From Gammaproteobacteria bacterium (lineage in GTDB: Bacteria; Pseudomonadota; Gammaproteobacteria; Steroidobacterales; Steroidobacteraceae): 64,000 nucleotides of DNA. The notes beneath the pieces are model-generated. The model saw only the letters and a program-made list of their open reading frames with translations. It had not been told where the DNA came from and ran no database searches. Each line of letters starts with the position of its first letter. Position 1 is the stretch's first letter. The DNA is taken from assembly GCA_025358295.1 (NCBI GenBank), contig JANYJY010000041.1, positions 1 through 64,000 on the forward strand, written 5' to 3'. The position numbers and the translations under genes are program-made. Shown piece by piece: positions 61,836-64,000 of this stretch.

Positions 61836-63905
61836 TCACGAGAATCTCTTCAGGCGAATCATAGTATCTACCGCAACCGCACCCTTGCCGACGGGACGAA
61901 CGATCACGGGGTTCACGTCCAATTCAACCAGGGTGGCCAGATTGGTTTCTGCATAACGCGCCACGCCCACGACGGTGTCGATCAATGCGTCCACGTCGCC
62001 CACGGGCTTGCCGCGATAGCCCTTAAGCAGCGTGCCGACACTCAGGCGCTGCAGCGCGGAGCCGATGGATTCCCGCGTCCAGGGCGGCAACAAACTATCG
62101 CTGTCCGACATTAACTCGGCCAATACGCCGCCACCGCCCAATACCAATACCTGGCCGAATTGCGGATCGACGATGACGCCGATGAGGATTTCCACGACCC
62201 CATCGTTGAGCATTTCTTCGACGAGCACCGTGTCCGACAACTGGGACATGCGATCGGCCGCAGCTTGCGCCTCGGCGAGGGTGCGGATATTCAGCGCGAC
62301 ACCGCCCACTTCGGTTTTGTGTTCCAGGTGCGCGCCGGATGCTTTGATGACGACCGGAAATCCCAACGCCTGTGCTGCCGCCGCGGCGTCGCGCGCCGGC
62401 ACCAATTTTCCACGCGGGGTGCGCACGCCGAATTCGGCCAGCGCGCTCTTGCCCTCATGTTCGCCGAGTGAGCGGATCTGCGAAGCACTCTGCGTATTCG
62501 GCGGCAATTGCAGTTGAACCGGCGCATTGCTGCGCCAGGCAATGCCGATGCCGCCGGCCAGCGACAGGGCCTCCAGGGCTTCACGCTGACCCTGCAGCGG
62601 AACGACGCCGCCGTCGAAGCAGCGCTGACGTACCGCAGGGCTGATGGTTTCGGGCAAGGAAGCGATCAAGGCCGCACGGGTCGGCGCGCCGCGCGCCGCT
62701 TCGATGAACACGTCGATGACCGCGTCATACGCTGCAGAATCTGCCTTGCCCTCCGGAGGGCTATCCAGCATAAACCCCACGGCGTCGTAGCCTGAGTGCA
62801 GCACTTCGCTGAATACGCGCTTGAGCGCCGGCGGGTCGAACCATAAATACGTGTGAATATCGAACGGATTGGCAATGGTTACGCGATCGGTCAGCACTTC
62901 TTGCAGGGATGCCGCGCGTGCCGGTTCAAGAGGTGCAAAATCCAATTCCATATCGCGCGACACATCGGCCGTCATGGCCATGTCGCCGCCCGACGCTCCC
63001 ATGACCAGAACCTTGCGGCCGGCGAGCGGGCCACCGGTGTGGAACAGTTTTAGAGTCTCGCACAGGGTGCCCAGTGTGTCGCAGCGCGCGATTCCGGCCT
63101 GGCGGCAGAATGCGTCGAATACCTCGTCGGCGCCCGCCAAGGCGCCGGTATGACTGTGCGCGGTGCGGGCCGCCGCAGCTGTGCGTCCGGACTTGATGAC
63201 GGCAATGGGTTTGCCGGCGGCGCGCGCCAGTTCGGCGGCGCGGGCGAATCGCTCCGGATCCTTGATACCCTCGAGATACAAGCCGAATGCCGTCACCCGC
63301 GCATCCTTGCAGAGAATCTCGATGAGATCTTCCACCGCCAAGCGGGATTGGTTGCCGACGGTAAACAGGCAGCCGATGGGCAGTGAGCGGTGATTGAACA
63401 TGAGAGTGAGCGCAATGGTGCCGCTCTGGCAGATCACCGCGACGCCGCGATCGATGGGTGATCCCACGATCTGATCGGGCATCATTGCCACTTGATCGAA
63501 GAAATTGACGAAGCCGTAGCAATTCGGGCCAAAAAACGCTAGCGCGCCGGCACTGCCGATCAGATCTTCGGTGAGCCGATGTCCCGCCTCGGTGCCGGTT
63601 TCCGAGAACCCGGCAGTGAAACACACGAAGCCGCCAGCGCCCTTGGCCGCCAGGGCGGCGGCGACTCCCGGCGCTTCCTGTTTCGGCACGGCGACAAAGG
63701 CCGCATCCGGTATGCCCGGAAGATCGGCAATCGAACGATAGTAGGTGGTGGTGGCGGTGGACGCGCGAGTCGGGTGTACCCGCCACAGGGTGCCGGAGTA
63801 GCCGATGGCGGCGTTCCCGACGGCGACGGCATCGGTCCAGGCGCCGGCGCCGATCAACGCAATGCTGCGCGGCGCAATAAGTCGTTGTATATCGACCGGC
63901 GGCAT
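61836..63905 (-). CDS. ADP-forming acyl-CoA synthetase (acetate-CoA ligase family, fused)
   Basis: A 689-residue fusion: CoA-binding Rossmann domain (IALIGAGAWTDAVAVGN, 1-130), ligase domains with the phospho-histidine expected in HSHTGALAGADEVF, and a C-terminal ATP-grasp domain (about 470-689: VVIKASGAHLEHKTEVGGV, ELDVNPVIV). Such proteins make acyl-CoA from an acid, CoA and ATP with release of ADP. Next to a CaiD-like hydratase it may activate carnitine, crotonobetaine or another betaine in place of a CaiC-type ligase. The ATG at 63905 lies three bases after the stop of the gene upstream. Confidence 0.88.
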   Translation of the reverse strand: MPPVDIQRLIAPRSIALIGAGAWTDAVAVGNAAIGYSGTLWRVHPTRASTATTTYYRSIADLPGIPDAAFVAVPKQEAPGVAAALAAKGAGGFVCFTAGFSETGTEAGHRLTEDLIGSAGALAFFGPNCYGFVNFFDQVAMMPDQIVGSPIDRGVAVICQSGTIALTLMFNHRSLPIGCLFTVGNQSRLAVEDLIEILCKDARVTAFGLYLEGIKDPERFARAAELARAAGKPIAVIKSGRTAAAARTAHSHTGALAGADEVFDAFCRQAGIARCDTLGTLCETLKLFHTGGPLAGRKVLVMGASGGDMAMTADVSRDMELDFAPLEPARAASLQEVLTDRVTIANPFDIHTYLWFDPPALKRVFSEVLHSGYDAVGFMLDSPPEGKADSAAYDAVIDVFIEAARGAPTRAALIASLPETISPAVRQRCFDGGVVPLQGQREALEALSLAGGIGIAWRSNAPVQLQLPPNTQSASQIRSLGEHEGKSALAEFGVRTPRGKLVPARDAAAAAQALGFPVVIKASGAHLEHKTEVGGVALNIRTLAEAQAAADRMSQLSDTVLVEEMLNDGVVEILIGVIVDPQFGQVLVLGGGGVLAELMSDSDSLLPPWTRESIGSALQRLSVGTLLKGYRGKPVGDVDALIDTVVGVARYAETNLATLVELDVNPVIVRPVGKGAVAVDTMIRLKRFS

Positions 63906-63908
63906 CGC

Positions 63909-64000
63909 TCAGCGACGCTTCAATTCGATCTTGCGCGAGATCGGTCCAAAGGCCTCGCGGGCCTCGGGCCCCAGCTTGAGCGCTTCGAGCGTCTGTAATA
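63909..64000 (-). CDS. 3' end of an unidentified gene
   Basis: An open minus-strand frame enters from the right edge and stops at 63909-63911. The last residues visible are PISRKIELKRR, after an AREAFG segment. It is three bases from the synthetase gene, so it belongs to the same operon. Too little is visible to name it. Confidence 0.5.
   Translation of the reverse strand, partial: LQTLEALKLGPEAREAFGPISRKIELKRR

Overview
The window is about 64 kb of dense, GC-rich bacterial DNA. The complete ccmABCDEFGHI cytochrome c maturation operon, the lack of introns and the frequent 4-base start/stop overlaps point to a proteobacterium. I favour a gammaproteobacterium of the Nevskiales/Steroidobacterales type, but the rank below phylum is a guess. 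I found no rRNA, tRNA, CRISPR array, insertion sequence or phage gene.

Region 1 (1-14.6 kb) is a surface-glycan or secondary-product locus made of two convergent operons whose stop codons overlap (6885-6888). The plus-strand operon encodes a polysaccharide deacetylase (cut by the window edge), two family 2 glycosyltransferases, a double-dehydrogenase fusion, a methyltransferase and an unrecognised 501-residue protein. The minus-strand operon encodes a SPASM-type radical SAM protein, a methyltransferase, an amidohydrolase, two B12-binding radical SAM proteins and a PglK-like ABC flippase. Every junction in the minus-strand operon is an ATGA or GTGA overlap.

Region 2 (14.8-31.5 kb) is mostly housekeeping and efflux: ccmA-I (including a 56-residue ccmD), a long acyl-CoA dehydrogenase, an RND adaptor and pump, a secreted CAP-domain protein, a MarR-regulated DHA2-type MFS pump with a clear candidate operator, a CBS-domain protein and a CrcB fluoride channel.

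Region 3 (31.5-64 kb) looks devoted to amine and quaternary-amine use. It holds two class III aminotransferases, two peptidases, a polyamine-type ABC transporter split over three transcription units (potF; potBC; potA), an HD-domain protein with the ligand pattern of diiron oxygenases, an aldehyde dehydrogenase and a Rieske oxygenase. The Rieske gene is divergent from an operon of a third aminotransferase, two tandem CrtI-like flavoproteins, a GcvT-family protein and PotA. Further on are a predicted periplasmic amine-oxidation module (Tat-type flavin amine oxidase, c-type cytochrome, exported RidA), a carnitine dehydrogenase-thioesterase fusion, a BetI-like regulator, an acyl-CoA dehydrogenase, a CaiD-like crotonase and an ADP-forming acyl-CoA synthetase.

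The most striking single gene is 40695-42341. It is one open frame encoding a BetI-like TetR repressor fused to a complete Rieske-oxygenase-like domain in which one [2Fe-2S] ligand and both iron-ligand histidines are lost. It is homologous to the intact Rieske oxygenase encoded 1.6 kb away. I read it as a dead enzyme reused as the ligand sensor of a transcription factor. Two matching AT-rich dyads (45117-45134 and 45271-45288) in the divergent Rieske/aminotransferase promoter region are its most obvious candidate targets.
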